Of a stretch of 64,000 nucleotides of DNA, positions 8,878-22,162 are shown in pieces. Origin of the DNA: Seison nebaliae (lineage: Eukaryota > Rotifera > Pararotatoria > Seisonacea > Seisonidae); assembly GCA_023231475.1 (NCBI GenBank), contig JALJEE010000763.1, positions 81,799 through 145,798 of the forward strand, read 5' to 3'. How positions within the stretch are numbered: the stretch's first letter is position 1; each line of letters starts with the position of its first letter. Made by a program: the position numbers and the translations under genes. The notes under the pieces are model-generated. The model was not told the origin of the DNA. It saw only the letters and a program-made list of their open reading frames with translations, and did not search any database.

Positions 8878-11800
8878 CTGAAAATAGAAAAAAAATAGAT
8901 CATCAAAAATTCTCCTATGTAGAACAGAATACCTTTAGATTTGGGAGAATATTAAAACCGAAAAGAAAATTAGGTACAATAATAAAATTTTTATTGGAAA
9001 CTAAATACTTCGGCAAACATTCGCACCTTATTTTAATAAAAAAATTAATTAGTTTCAGCAATTTCATTAATAATCGGATCCTTCTTCTGGGAGAGACTGG
9101 AATTAGTGAAAGAATTAGAAAAATTGAAAAGGATAATTGCCATTTGTGTAACATTTAAGTGAGGAATTGTTTAAATAACGCAAATTTTTTGAAGGAAAAT
9201 AAATCGAATTAAAATAGTTGTCAGTTTTGAGCACAAGACATAAGGAGATAAGAGCAGGAAAAGATTTCTTTTGAAGAAAATAAATGTCATTAGAAATGTT
9301 ATTAGTAATGAACAAAGGTCAAAATATTGGCAAGAGAAAAATGGATGAACGATACCATATTTCACATAATAAATAAACTTCGTTTGTTTAAATGGTAGTC
9401 AATTGGATGATTCGAGTTTAGATAAGAATGTGATGGTAGCATAATTCATCTGGAAAAGAAACCAGCAATTTTCCATAAAAAAGTGAAGAGAATAAATTGA
9501 AATTTTAATCATGTTTGTTAATTATGATGATTCACTTAAGGAATGTGTAGAAGAAGTGATTAGTACATTCTTTTTATTCTTCTTTGAGAATTTCTTTCCA
9601 TCGTCTTTGCCTCTTGTTTTATCGAACTTTTTAATTCGATCTCGAACCGATTCCGATTTTTCTTCATCATTTTCTGTCAAATTCTCATTTGTATTGTTGT
9701 TATTGGCATTGGAATGTTGATGAGAATTGATGGAAGGAATGACAACTTTTTCATTCTTTTCATTAAGCAAATATCGATTGATTGGTTGTTTCTGAATGTG
9801 TTGATCAACATTCCTCTGTTGTGCATTCTGTGCTACACCAGCTAATGGCAAAGCGAATTGACGATTCGAAGATGAGACTCCACTTGTTCTTCCAAAATTA
9901 TCGTTCGTATCGATATAATTATAAGAACCTGGAGCCTTCTGTGTTGGAATGTCACCCTTTAATCGACGTGAATGAAATCCTGTTGTACTTGAAGTGGCGG
10001 AAGATGATGCAGATGAAGATGTCTGATCAATAGATAATGCATATTGGTATGAATCTTTATCTTTATCATGGAATCGATGATAAGAATTATTGACAATTTT
10101 TGATGGACTCCCATCACCTTCTCCCATCACATCATTATCGACATGATGGACATTGTTCGAATTTATCATCATCTGACGACGTGGACGCACTTCGATATCT
10201 TTCTCTGTAATATTATTATTATTATTAATATTATTATTATTTTCGTTGTTATTGTTGATGAGAGTACTCGATAAATAATTGGTAGAATTTGAATTGGGAA
10301 TATTGGAAGTGGACATGATACCGGTAGAAGATCGTAATTGACCATCTAATTCTTCATCTCTTTGTATTATACGTTTGGTGACTTCCCAATCATTGACTAC
10401 TGTACGTAATGCTTCCTGTTGTTCATGATTCAGATAGAGAATACTGTTGTTGGAGGAAGCACAACTATTATCATCATCCAACACTTTCCCTCTATTCACA
10501 TTTCTACTGTACGATGTATAATATTTCATGGAATTTCAGTTATTATCGATTAGCAGCGATATTAGAAGCGACGAATATTTAGCATTCAATCATATTGAGC
10601 AGAAGCGAAAAAAGAAAAGAAAATTAATAAAGATGAAATCAAATGAGAAAGATAAGTGAAAGATAAATCAAGAAAAATGAATGATGAATGTGATGAGAAG
10701 AAATGAATGAGAAGTTCTAAAAATAATAAAATCAGATTCTTTACTCACCGTCTAGTTTTGAGAGTGGAGTTCTCTCGAATTAATGAATCATTTCTTTCCG
10801 ATAATTCATCATATTCATGAGTCAATTTCCTCTTTTGTTGATTGAGTCGATTGACATCCTCTTCCAATTCGTCAGTATGTCGTTTCATCACTCGAATTCT
10901 TGCCAACAATTTTTCTGACTAAAATCCATCAATATCATATGGATCATATGGATAAAAATGAAATAACTTGTTCCTTATACAATTCAGCATTCTGATGCTC
11001 TTCATCGAATTTGGCAGTAAGTTCTCTTGTCTTTCTCTCAAGTTTTCTTAATGAACGTTGAGCACCGTTCTTTTCTCGCGATTCATTCTCCAATGATTCT
11101 TCTAATGTTCGAATCTTTTCATCTTGTTGTTGTAATTGATATTTTGTCTGTGTGAAAGTTTGAAAATAAGAGAAAATAAATGAAAAAGATGTAAATGAAC
11201 TTTATTCCTATAAGAATTTTCCGCTTCTTCCAATCGAGCCTTCAGATCTCGATTCTGTCGTTCCAAAGCAGAAAATTGATTTTCTAATCGAAGTTTCTGA
11301 TCTTTCTCCATATTCAATTCATTACTCATCTGTTCATTAGATTGATGCAATTTTTTCATTTTATCTTGATCCTGTTCTCGAATATCGATTAATTCATCCA
11401 ATTCTTCTTCCAATTCATTAATTCGACAATCGAGTCGTTTCTTTTCTTCATTTGGAATAGAACCTTTCTGTGAGAGAGCATCATCTAATTGTGATTGCAA
11501 TTCTTCTTTATCGGTTAATAATGAACGTTTCGCTCGTTCCAACATTTCCTTATCGTTCTCCAAATTGAGTAGTTCTTGTTCCAACATCTTATTCTTATTG
11601 TTCTCTTCACGTAATTGTTGAGAGATTTGATCTTTATTTAATCGCATTTCATCCAAATCTCTCTGAAGATCACGAGAGGTGATTTGCTGTCTTTTCAATA
11701 ATTTTCCTGCTTCATCTTTTCCTTTCAATAAATCTTCATTGGATGCCATATATTCCGCTAGTTCCATTTCTAACTTCTTCTTCGCACTATTCATTTGAGA

Positions 11801-14800
11801 TTTCTGTTTCTTTTCTTCATCCAATTCATCTTCCAATTGTCTCGTTTGTCTCATGAGCATTTTGGAACGATCTTCATTTCCTTCTTGTGCCTCTTGGATT
11901 AATCGTTCCATTTGAGCAATTTTTGCCGTCATGTTAACTTCGGCACGTAAATTAGCATCTCCTAAAATTATATTTTGATCTTCTAATTCTTCGATCTGTT
12001 TCTGTTTATCATCTAATTGTATCTCCAATTGTTTCTTCATTCGTTCCAATTCGATCTCTTTCTTACCAGCGTCATCTTTTGTTGCGATGATCTCGTCGAT
12101 TTCTAAACGTGCACTTCTCAATTTACGTTCCAATTCTTCCACCACCAAATCCGTATCATTCATAATGGCTTCATTACCTAAAATTTTTGTTTTTAATTCT
12201 CTCGCTTCTCCTTCGATTGCATCTTTTTCTATTTGGAGTCTTTCCGCATATGCTTTCTCTTCCGCTAAAATCTTATCGAAATTTCTCGCTTTCTTCTCAA
12301 AAGCTGTCGCTGCTTGTTGTTGTTGATCCAATTCTCGATTAACATCTTGCACTTCATCTTGTAAACGTTTTTTCGTTTTTTCCAATTTTTCCATTTGTTC
12401 CAACAATGTCTGTTCTCGATCAATTCCATTTTCAATATCTTTTTGAGCTTTTCGACGAGCGTCTTCCGATTGTTCCGCTAATTGCTGAGTAGACTCACAT
12501 CGTCTCTTAAAATCGTTACATTTCACCGTTAATTCAGCCACCTGTTTTTCAAATTGTCTCTGTATTTCCTCATTCTCTTCCACTTGATCTCGTAATTGGG
12601 AAACTTCGTTTTCAGCCGTCCTCAATTTCGCTTGTACCGACAATTTAATTTGTGTCTCTTCATTTGTCATCTGTCCAGATTCTTGTAATTGTCTTTGTAA
12701 ATCTTGAATCTGCTTTTCCAAATGACTACATTTAGCATCAGCATCAATTCCATTAGCATGCATCTGATCACATTCATTCTGCAATTTCGTATGCTTCAAA
12801 TCCAATTCGTTACGTTTATTCTCACTCTCCATCATTTTCGCTGTGATTTCTTGGAGATATTGTTCCGTTTTCTTTCGTTTTTGATCAGCATCATTTTTCT
12901 GTTGTTGAATAAATTTCATATCGTTCGAAAGATCCATCACATCGCTCTCCAAATTTTGACGTTGTTTCTCCACTTGTGTCTTCGTCTTTTTCAATTGATC
13001 GACTTGTTGTTGCAACTCATCATTTTGACGTTTCGTTTTCAATTTATAATCAGCCCATTGTTTTTCTCTTGTGTCATTATCTTCTTCTTTTTGTCGTTTC
13101 AATTGATCTTTCTCTTGTTCCATCTTCTTCAATTCATTCGCCACTAAGAAATTTGTGTCTTTATTTTCTGTTATCTCATTTCTCAAATCATCAACTTCTT
13201 TCATCAACGTTTTCTTGTCCTTCTCAATCTTACGACGACTCTCCTTCTCACAATCCAAATCTTCTTCTACATCTTGTAATTTCGACTGTAATTCTTTGAT
13301 TGAACGAAGCGCTTCCGATTTCCCATTTTGTTCATCTTCCAAATCGTTCGATCGTTGATTCAAATCGTTTTCTTTTCTCTCGAGTAATCCTTGAAGATCT
13401 GCAATCAATAATGATTTCTCATTCAATTGCTCTTTCAATTCTTGTATCTCCAATTGCAAACGACGAATTTCTCCTTCCAAATCAGAACGACGTTGTTCTT
13501 CTCTATTAATCTTTTCTTCCTGTTCTTGCATCATCGATTCCGCTCTATGTTTTACTTTATTCAACGATTTCACTTTCTCTTCCTCTTCTTCTTGACGTTT
13601 TTGCAATTCCGTCAATCGATCCTCCAAAACCTTCTTTTCTTTTCCCATCTAAAAATTGAAGTAGAAAATTTAACGATGGAAAAGAGATAAAAAAAACTTT
13701 TTGCACTTGATCATCTTGAACAGCGAAATCATTTTCGATACGTTTCAATTTATTTTCCATTTGAGATTTTTCAATCGTTAATTTCTGTTTCAATTGTTCC
13801 TCTTCTTCCAATCTACAAGTGATAAAATTGAATATGAGATAAAGAAAAATGAAAAGAAACTGTTCTTCTAAATCTTGAAGATTTTGATCCATTTTCTTCC
13901 GTTCAGATTGAAATGCGACTTGTTTATTCTGCTCCTCTTCCAACCGATTCTCCATGTCAATCAATGCTTCTTCCATATCGTCATTCGATTTTTTCAATCG
14001 TTTATTCCTATCCTCAACTTCAGCGATGACTTCTTCATCTTGTAATAATTGTTCGGATATCTGTTGTTTATCTTGGAGAAGTTCGTCCATTCTCTCCGTT
14101 ACTTCCTTCAATTCTTGTTCTTGTTTCTTCTGCAAATCAACTGCCTTCTTCAATTCTTCTTCTTTCTTTTGTACCTCTTCCTCTTGACGAGTTACTTGTA
14201 GGACTGGTTTGACTTTTGTGAATAATCTCCACCATGGCCAATTTCTGAGTTTGAGGAAGGCTCGACCATTTCGTTGAATTATTCGAATTGCATTTCCTGC
14301 ATTCTTCCTGCGATTAAATCCACGACGTGCCAAACAACCGCGACAATATGCTTGAAGATTGATAATTATTTCTGCTAATTTCAAATCACGTTCCTCTTCC
14401 AAATGAGCGAGAACACCTGCACGGAAGAAGATCTTCGAATGACCAATTCGATATAAACCTTTATCCAACTCCAATTCTTGTATCATCTTTTCGACAGCTT
14501 TCTTTGAATCAACAAATCCTTTCGGAATACAATGAGGTGTCAACAATTCATATCTTTGACGGAATTCTTCAAACAATATTCGATTAGGGAAACCTTGACG
14601 ACAAATTCGAATTCCTTCCAATACACCATTACAACGTAATTGATCAAGAACGAGAATTGCATTGATTTTATTTGGTCGCTTCTCATGATTTGGAATTATA
14701 CATCGAACGAAATTCGGATTAGTCGACTCCAATGTATCCATCAATTTACTCAATTGTTCTTTGTATAATTGACCGATTGTTCGGAACATTCCCTTCCTTC

Positions 14801-17583
14801 TTGAACCACCAAATGGAGATTCTTGTTGTGCGGCATTTGTATGAGTGTATTCAGCATCTCTCCAAATATTCTTCACAAACTCATCATTCGAATTCTGAAG
14901 TAACATAACAATATTATCATTTAAAGGATCCATATTTTTGATGAGCCACATATCTGCATTGTAATCGACATTACCGGCATAATGAATAACGGTAAATCCA
15001 ACGGAAGTTCTAAAATCAGATTTGATGAATTTAGGATGAGCATTATGAGCATTCACTAATTTCTCAACGAATGTCTTATCACTCGCTTTAGGGAAGAGAC
15101 ATTCCTCGTCTAAGAGAGCGAAGATTCCCATCGGTTTATCAATTAGATCAATGGTTGGTTGAAGATCTAAACCGAAATCAATGAATGTCCAATCAATTCC
15201 TTCTTTCTTATATTCTTCTTGTTCCAAAATGAACATGGTATGATTGAAGAGTTGTTGTAACTTCTCGTTCGTATAATTGATACAGATTTGTTCAAATGAA
15301 TTATATTCGAAAATTTCGAATCCAGCAATATCGAGAATTCCGACAAATGATGCTGCTTGTCTTTTCGAACGATCTAATGATCGATTAATACGATATACGA
15401 CCCATTTGAATAATCTTTCATAAATCGCTTTCGTTATTGCTTCAACTGCAAATTCAGCTTGTTCCTTACTCTGTGCTTTCGTCACATATTCTCTCCCCAC
15501 TTTTATTTTAGGTTTAAGAAGTGCTCTCGTCCAATCACTCATTTGACATCCGAACAAATGAGCCACTTTCTGAACGACAATATCATCAGGTAATGTGGCT
15601 TGATCAGTGTTTCTTTCTTGACGAAATTCTACATTGCCCAATTGTAATACTCCACTGACCGTACGAAATATAGCATTAATATCTTCTTTACTCATTCCCA
15701 TAATGTCCATCGCACCTAAAGTCTTCCCATATTCATCCGTATCATTTATGTTCTGTACGACGACATTACCGTTGGAGAGATAACGATAATTTTCCATATT
15801 CTCCAAAATATATTGTGTCTTATCTTCAGCGGTAGCTCCTTTGAGGAATTGGTAGAAGATGTGGAATGTTCTCTCTTTGGGAGCTTGACGGATACATCTC
15901 GATTTCTCCAATAAATCTATTCAATTTATCATAATTATTTGAATTTGAAAGAAAAATGAAACATGTCTCAATATTAGCACTGGAAATGTATCCAGAATTA
16001 TCGAAATTGATTCTAATGAATTTACCGAATCTCGATGAATTATCATTTTTGATCGTTTTCGCATTTCCAAATGCTTCCAAGATCGGATTAGCTTGTAATA
16101 ATTGTGCTTCCAATTCGCCCTAATAATGATAAGAAGAAAATAATTAAAATGAAAAAATAAAATTGAAAGTGAGTGAAAGCATAAGAGAAAATAAAGAGAT
16201 ATCATCCAAAATAATCTTGGAAATGTTCTGTTTAAAAAGAAGCAAAGAAGAAAAGAAAAAAAAAGCAAAATGAAACTGACAGCGCTTAAATCATTGAAAT
16301 AATTATTATTGTTAATATTATTATGAATTGAATTAGTCGTTGAATGATTGCCGTAATTTCTTGAAAAATGTTGATAATGATGAGGGTGTTGAGTACAATA
16401 GATGTTGCATGTTTCACCGGCAACTCCACCCCTTCCTCCATGTTGTCTACAGATCGAATCTCGACTCTTTCCATATTGCGGTCCGCTATATCCTGGTATC
16501 GGTTTATGATAGACGTGTGGCACATCATGTAAATTTGGCTGTTAATTAGCAAATTTAGTTAATTAGTTGGTTGATAGCAGCAAAATTAAAAAGAAATGAA
16601 ATTAATAAAAAAAGGAGAAGAAATCATAAAGAAATAATTGATTGAACAAACTGAAAAGAATAGGAGAGGCAAAGAAATATAATAATGGGAAAGAGTACCG
16701 CTGAGAAATATTCAATATCGGTGTCGCACCTCGAAATTTTCGGCTAATTAAATATTTAATTCGATTAATACTTTTCACCAGAGAGACATTTATTTTTCTT
16801 TCTTTTTTTTTTTAGATTAACAAGTGAACATTTTCCAGCAGATGGAAATGAAGAGAAGAAAAAAAAATATAAATACCTGAACAGCTGCAATATTGGACAA
16901 TGACATTCTTGGTCCATTGGGGAGACGCGGAGCTGCAGCTACATGAGCCAAATATTGGATGACTTTCTTTGTATTTTCTGTTTTACCTGCTCCTGATTCA
17001 CCGCTGAAATATTTAGATTAATATGATACAATTGAAGAATAACGAACGTACAAAGAATTGATTGATCTTCTTTATCTTGCAACATCGAACGATATGCATT
17101 GTCGGTAATGGCGAAGATATGTGGTGGACGTTCATGTCTTTTCTTTCCTTTATATGCGGCAATAATCTGTTCAGTATAGATGGGCAATGATCGATACGGA
17201 TTAACCACGACACAAAAGAGACCAGAATAAGTATAAATTAATCCAGCATAATATCGATCTCTGAGATTGTGAAGGACAGCCGCCTCATTCAAACATGTCA
17301 GATCGGCCATATCTTCAACTTTGTCGAATTTGGGAGGATTCATTCGTTGAAGGAGATCTCTCTCCACTTCTACCATTTGTCCTGATAACAATTCTAATCG
17401 AACTGTTTTCGAACCGGATTGCTCCTCAACAATTGACCCTTTAACAAATCCTTCACTCTCATCCGGAATCCAAACCATTTTCTTCTTTGACCAATCGGCA
17501 TCATTCGCTAATAATACTTTTCCTTCATGTGGTACTTGGAGGACACTCAACGGATTTGAACTTTCGCTTTTATCTCGAACCAT
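8715..17583 (-). CDS. Non-muscle myosin II heavy chain (zipper/MYH9 type)
   Basis: This is a class II myosin that forms bipolar filaments for cytokinesis and cell contraction. Exons: 17048-17583, 16877-17003, 16281-16538, 15963-16119, 13861-15916, 13698-13812, 11201-13648, 10968-11147, 10749-10918, then one of two tails (9522-10506 or 8715-8877). Every join is in phase, giving 2343 residues with the long tail and 2069 with the short one. The motor has the P-loop [13 protein letters not shown], switch [14 protein letters not shown], switch [17 protein letters not shown], a Pro in the relay, and [16 protein letters not shown]. After one IQ-containing neck ([21 protein letters not shown]) comes a rod of about 1100 residues of heptad coiled coil. 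Non-muscle rather than muscle type follows from [15 protein letters not shown] and the tailpiece. The promoter is upstream of 17583; I chose ATG 17583 as the only start giving the SH3-like N-terminus. Confidence 0.96.
9522..10506 (-). other. Myosin II alternative terminal exon, long low-complexity tail
   Basis: The acceptor gtacag at 10507 joins the donor at 10749 in phase (cg+t = Arg) and adds 327 residues before a stop at 9522. The tail is Asn/Ser-rich, with an Asn run coded by an (AAT)n-like tract near 10205-10240, Ser runs and a basic patch near its end (SKKNKKN). Class II tailpieces are usually about 30-50 residues, so this is exceptionally long. Only one exon of the two can be used in a transcript since both carry stops. 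Confidence 0.75.
16281..16538 (-). other. Extra 86-codon exon in myosin motor loop 1
   Basis: This exon is exactly 86 codons, phase 0 at both ends, with acceptor taacag and donor gtcagt. It falls between the residues ending SLSNIAAVQ and those starting [18 protein letters not shown], which is loop 1 at the 25/50K junction above the nucleotide pocket. In most class II myosins this loop is roughly 10-30 residues. The encoded peptide is rich in His, Asn, Gly and Tyr (for example [22 protein letters not shown]) and has no recognised domain. Because it is symmetric it can be included or skipped without frame change. Confidence 0.8.
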
Positions 17584-20194
17584 ATTCCTTTATTTCCTTT
17601 TTATATGATTTAATGAAAATTCATTAATAAAATGATCGATTCCAAATTGACAATTCGTATCTCTCTCAATCAATTGAATAGAAACAATTCTAATTTGAAA
17701 TAAAGAAAAGAAATAACTAGTAACAGGAATTAGAGAAAATTGAATGGATAAATTTTGATAAAAAGTGAAAATTGTTTTTGAAAAACATTTTTAAAAAAAA
17801 CATTTGGAGAATGGGAAAAGTCATTGATGATAATGATGAGATCGACAAACGACGATCATGTAGCAGGAGTTTGAAGGACGATGAAGTCGTGAAAAACATA
17901 TCGATGAAATCGACCCTCTTCAATTCGATATTCTTCTCATCATTAACAAAATATTTCTTAAATGTGTCTGTTTATACAGCGATTTCATATACATCAACTT
18001 TTCGTCGAAATAAAGTGACTAAGTGTGAGAAGATCGGATGACACAAATGGCTAGATACGAAAGGAATATCCTGAATTCTCCACACAAAACACATTTGGAG
18101 GAAAAATCAACAAAAACATAAATCATCTGATAATTCACTAATGTAAAGTGACATGATTCACAATATCGAATCGTCAAATGAGGACCGATTGAAATGAGAA
18201 AATAAACATGAACGTCCTTCAAATGCCAATGGTCATCAATGTCTAACTTTCGTCCGTTAATAATATATATCGTCATTTGTTGTAGATGAAGGAATGTGAT
18301 CTAACAAGAAACATCGTTTCATTAGTTATTTTCAAGCAAGTTATTTCAGTTATGCATTCTTACCAAACACCCCTCTTGTCCGTTAGACCAGAGGAGAGAA
18401 TGATGAGGTAAAAGTGAGGAGAAGACCTCGGGACAACAGTTTTTGTGAAATCGGAAAGAGTGAAAACTGATAAACATCTACAAATAAATTAATCGAAAGC
18501 TATTATTCTCTCTTCTGATGGTGGTCGGCCTATTTCCAATTGTCTTTTCTCTTCACACACTCCACTGCTTCTCTCCTCATCTCTTTCTTTCTTTCTTTTC
18601 TTCTCTTGTACATGAATCTCTTATTGGATATAAATGCACGGACGAATATCCACATCAGTCTCCAGATAGCTGAGACCCATGTTAACTCTTGCTCTTTTGT
18701 TCTCCTTGTGCTGTCGTCATACATCATTCCTTCTACTTGTCCCCACATTTCGCCACCGTCATCTCCTCCATTTGTGAGAACATTTATTTGTAATTCATTT
18801 ATTAACATTCACACACATACATACTCACACAATGACACACATATAACCATACACACACACATACACACAAGTAAACGCGGAGAGAGAAAACGATAACTTA
18901 ATTCTTCTATGGACACATTAATATATGTATGTGGAAAAGTTTCATTTATTCATAAGAATGTCATGAACGCCATTTCATTCATCCATACGTTTGATTAACT
19001 TTCCCTTTCTTTTCAAGAAGATTTGTATGTTTATCGCCACTTCTTATCATAAGACGATTCGGTGACTCATTATTTCGTCACAGAAAAAATTAATTCTATA
19101 TTCCATCTTAAAATTCTACGACAATGTCATCACTCTCGAACAATACGAATGGAATGCTCGAAGATTCTATTGCATAAATATGTAATTGGATTGGAAACTG
19201 AAAAAAAAATAAAGATGAATTGAAGACACATATTTATGTGTATATTATCTCATATATATACATATTATATTGATCGCGCTCATTTTTCTCATCTGATCCA
19301 CAATCTGGATTGCGTCTCTTTAATTGACATTCGAATAATTATTAATACTTTCTTTTACCTAACCATCTAATTAAACTCATCTTATCTTCTCTAATTGAGA
19401 AGACAACATCATCATCATACTTTCCTCATTTTTTATGTGTAGAATACATTGAAAGTTGTTTCTCATCCTGCATATGTACGTTTAAGAACGATAGTCTAAT
19501 TGTATGAGAAGCATAATGAGCGTAAGTGCAATTAAACGAATGTCCAATTTATCAATGTAAACGGCAGAAAAAAATTTACTTTCCTTACCTATAGAATTAC
19601 CAACATATTGTGCCTGTTCTATAATTCTTCTACAAACAAAAATTCTCTTTTATTTACTTTACTAACTATTCCCGTCAAAAGTCCTACCACTGAAAAATAT
19701 TTGAGTCTTCAAATTGAATTTGAATCATTCTCTGACCTTCCTTAAGGCTAAAAATTAAAATAGATGATTAATATCTATCTCAAACTTATAAAATTTTCTG
19801 AAGCTCTATTCTGTTACGCCGTAGGCTTATTATTTACAATTATTCAATTAATCATATTGGAAAAATTAACATTTTCACTTTTAACATTGAAGAGTTCCTC
19901 TAACAAAAAAGGGTAAGCTCCTTAGAAAACGTTTCTCATAAAATATACTTTATTCTCCCTTCTTCGTTCATATAAAAAGATATACGCCACTCATGGCACA
20001 ACAATTCCTGTGAGAATCATCACTATTATTCTTATCTCATCAGATAAATGTTCTGATAATACTTCGGAGATACACCCCAAATATATGGAAGAAGTTTATA
20101 AAAATAAAACCTTGAAGCAGTTTAAAATTTATTTAATCTTTCGAAAAACAAATTTGTCTTTTTTTTCGGATGAAGTTCATTAAGCCGAAACAGT
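17584..20194. other. Intergenic between myosin and the EGF gene cluster
   Basis: No gene could be supported here. Frames at 18019-18276 and 18530-18896 lack coding character. The segment holds the promoter and 5' untranslated part of the myosin gene on the minus strand and the 3' side of the 528-residue EGF gene. An AC-rich, imperfect repeat lies at 18809-18872. Confidence 0.5.
18809..18872. repeat. Imperfect (CA)n / CATA tract
   Basis: About 60 bases of alternating acacac and acata units, interrupted by tcacacaatg. It is a simple-sequence tract with no gene overlap. Confidence 0.8.
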
Positions 20195-21781
20195 TTAAAC
20201 TTTCACTTTATTATGGCAATGACTACCGGTGGACCATTTGTCACAAATACATTTTGGTTTCATCTTTTTCGAAACGATACACTTCCCGTTGTTATGACAA
20301 TAAATACCTGCTAAAATTTGTTTCTTAACATGAGAATTTAATTTAAGATGTTTCTTTTCTTTCACTGCCAATGCACAAGTATCCATTATTTTACTGCAAT
20401 GTTCTCCGAAATATGGCTCGACACATTTACATCGATATCCCATTAAAGTCGGGACACATTTTCCTTTGTTGAGACATGGACGATTAAGAGCACATGTGGA
20501 AACTGGTTTCTCACATTGATTGCCTAGCCATCCGGCGTTGCATTTGCAAGTGAAAGTTTTTGTTGGTGGATGAATGTCACAAATACCGTTAGGAGCACAC
20601 GGATCGGGATGACAAGGATTAACTCGATGTTGACAACGATCTCCAATATATGTTTTTGGACAGGTGCAACGGAATTCTCCTTTTCCTAAATTTACACATG
20701 TGCCACCATTGGAACAAACAGAAAAGCCTGTCAATTTTTCACTAGCACAAATGTCAATCTCTTCACATACTTTCATATCACCTCTCCAAACACCATCGGT
20801 GTCACATATTATTCGATCTGCACCACCAGCTGCTCGATATCCATGTTTACAGCCAGTATAGAGAGTTGTTCCAGGAATGAAAGGATGAGTACCATGCAAA
20901 ATCATCGAATGATCTGATAGTTTAGGTCTCTTACAAAACGGATGTGTCTCTATAACGAGACTCCGTTTATGACGTAAGTAAACACGAGCTTCACAATACA
21001 TGCCATAATGGTCCCGAGTACAACGACATCGCCGAAGACCTCGCTTAGTCACCACACAGACGGCATTATTCTTACATGGCTTTCCTGGACATGGTATAGG
21101 AATCTGAACAGATTCTTCGCATGGACAACTGGGAAAATAACAACTGTTATAACAACCAGATGATCGTCTTCGTTCCCTCATTTGACTGTCCATGCTTGCC
21201 ATACCATTCAAGTACATCGGTTGAGGATTCATAATCAAAGGAGAATAGGCATTGCCGAATTCTTGATTACCATACATTCCCATATATGCAGGATTACGTC
21301 TCAACCTTTCATGTTTTTTCGCCTGATTATGATGATAATTCATCAAATATTCAGTTATCACATTCTCCTTGGATGCATCACTTAACAATTTGATTGAACA
21401 CAAAAATTTCTCATCTTTTGTTGTCGTATGGAAATATAGTTGACAATTTTGTTCCACATTCTCAGTCATGAAAGTTTCATTCTGCTTCATACGTTTACAC
21501 CCGTATACCATCGACCGATATTTCAGGCAGTTTTCATTTTTCAACTGTGCAACATAATTATGATTATTACAATTGATAACATAATCATGTTCATCATTCT
21601 TTCGATCTATAGTCACATGAAAATAATCGGACTTATGATAACTCTTATCATTGATACACTCATAAATGAGGCTGGTTAACGTTTGGTTCGGACCAGTTTG
21701 AATGGTCAAATCCGTAGTGTCACTTGCAACCAAACTAATAAATACCATGACCATTACCAGGAAACTTTCCAAATGATTCAT
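20195..21781 (-). CDS. Secreted EGF/sushi-domain protein, 528 residues
   Basis: An uninterrupted frame begins with a signal peptide (MNHLESFLVMVMVFISLVAS). Residues about 25-165 are a cysteine-containing N-terminal domain with several N-x-S/T sites and no family match. A basic segment with likely furin sites (ERLRR near 160, RERRR near 205) leads to a CYNSCYFPSCPC motif, then EGF-1 (about 228-268). A sushi/CCP module (about 285-345: C-x-RP, GTTLYTGCKHGYRAAGG, GVWRGDMKVC) and four further EGF modules (about 347-525) follow. No transmembrane segment or anchor is seen, so the product is probably extracellular. The C-terminal order EGF-sushi-EGF4 is the same as in the 878-residue protein at 23218-25901, which marks local duplication. 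Its ligand is unknown. Confidence 0.9.
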   Translation of the reverse strand: MNHLESFLVMVMVFISLVASDTTDLTIQTGPNQTLTSLIYECINDKSYHKSDYFHVTIDRKNDEHDYVINCNNHNYVAQLKNENCLKYRSMVYGCKRMKQNETFMTENVEQNCQLYFHTTTKDEKFLCSIKLLSDASKENVITEYLMNYHHNQAKKHERLRRNPAYMGMYGNQEFGNAYSPLIMNPQPMYLNGMASMDSQMRERRRSSGCYNSCYFPSCPCEESVQIPIPCPGKPCKNNAVCVVTKRGLRRCRCTRDHYGMYCEARVYLRHKRSLVIETHPFCKRPKLSDHSMILHGTHPFIPGTTLYTGCKHGYRAAGGADRIICDTDGVWRGDMKVCEEIDICASEKLTGFSVCSNGGTCVNLGKGEFRCTCPKTYIGDRCQHRVNPCHPDPCAPNGICDIHPPTKTFTCKCNAGWLGNQCEKPVSTCALNRPCLNKGKCVPTLMGYRCKCVEPYFGEHCSKIMDTCALAVKEKKHLKLNSHVKKQILAGIYCHNNGKCIVSKKMKPKCICDKWSTGSHCHNKVKV

Positions 21782-22162
21782 TCTTTTCGGGTATATGTCT
21801 GCAGTTAAATTAACTAGAAATTACTACTTGTAAGAAAATTTTGATTCAAGCGACTTCGTTTTTTTTCGTTTCGATATTTCTCATCCGCAAATTTTTCTTA
21901 TTGTTGAAAATGAAAATTTATTTTAAAAATGCGAATAATATTCCCTATAGATTTTGCTTTACATACTAAATTTTTTCCAACTGTCGACTGCGTGAGGGAA
22001 AATGAAGCAAATTTAAACAATTAAAATTAATAATTTTTAACAAAAAAATAATACCGTTAAGTTGAAAATAAAAAAATTTCTAAAAATATTTTATTTAATT
22101 TCTTCGATTTTATTTTGAGGGAAGCAGTTAAATGTCATATAAATTTTTGATTTATTCTGAAT

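Noticed and set aside
9522-10529. 335-codon frame treated as an independent gene starting MKYYTSYS
   Set aside because: An acceptor at 10507 joins it in phase to the myosin donor at 10749, and its product looks like a low-complexity tail; kept as an alternative last exon.
12087-13690. Plus-strand frames of 67-147 codons across the myosin rod
   Set aside because: They are antisense shadows of the coiled-coil coding sequence, whose codon bias leaves opposite frames open; no domain or start context.
18019-18276. 85-codon minus-strand frame upstream of myosin
   Set aside because: Considered as a 5' myosin exon, but the myosin start at 17583 already gives a complete N-terminus and no splice phase was needed.
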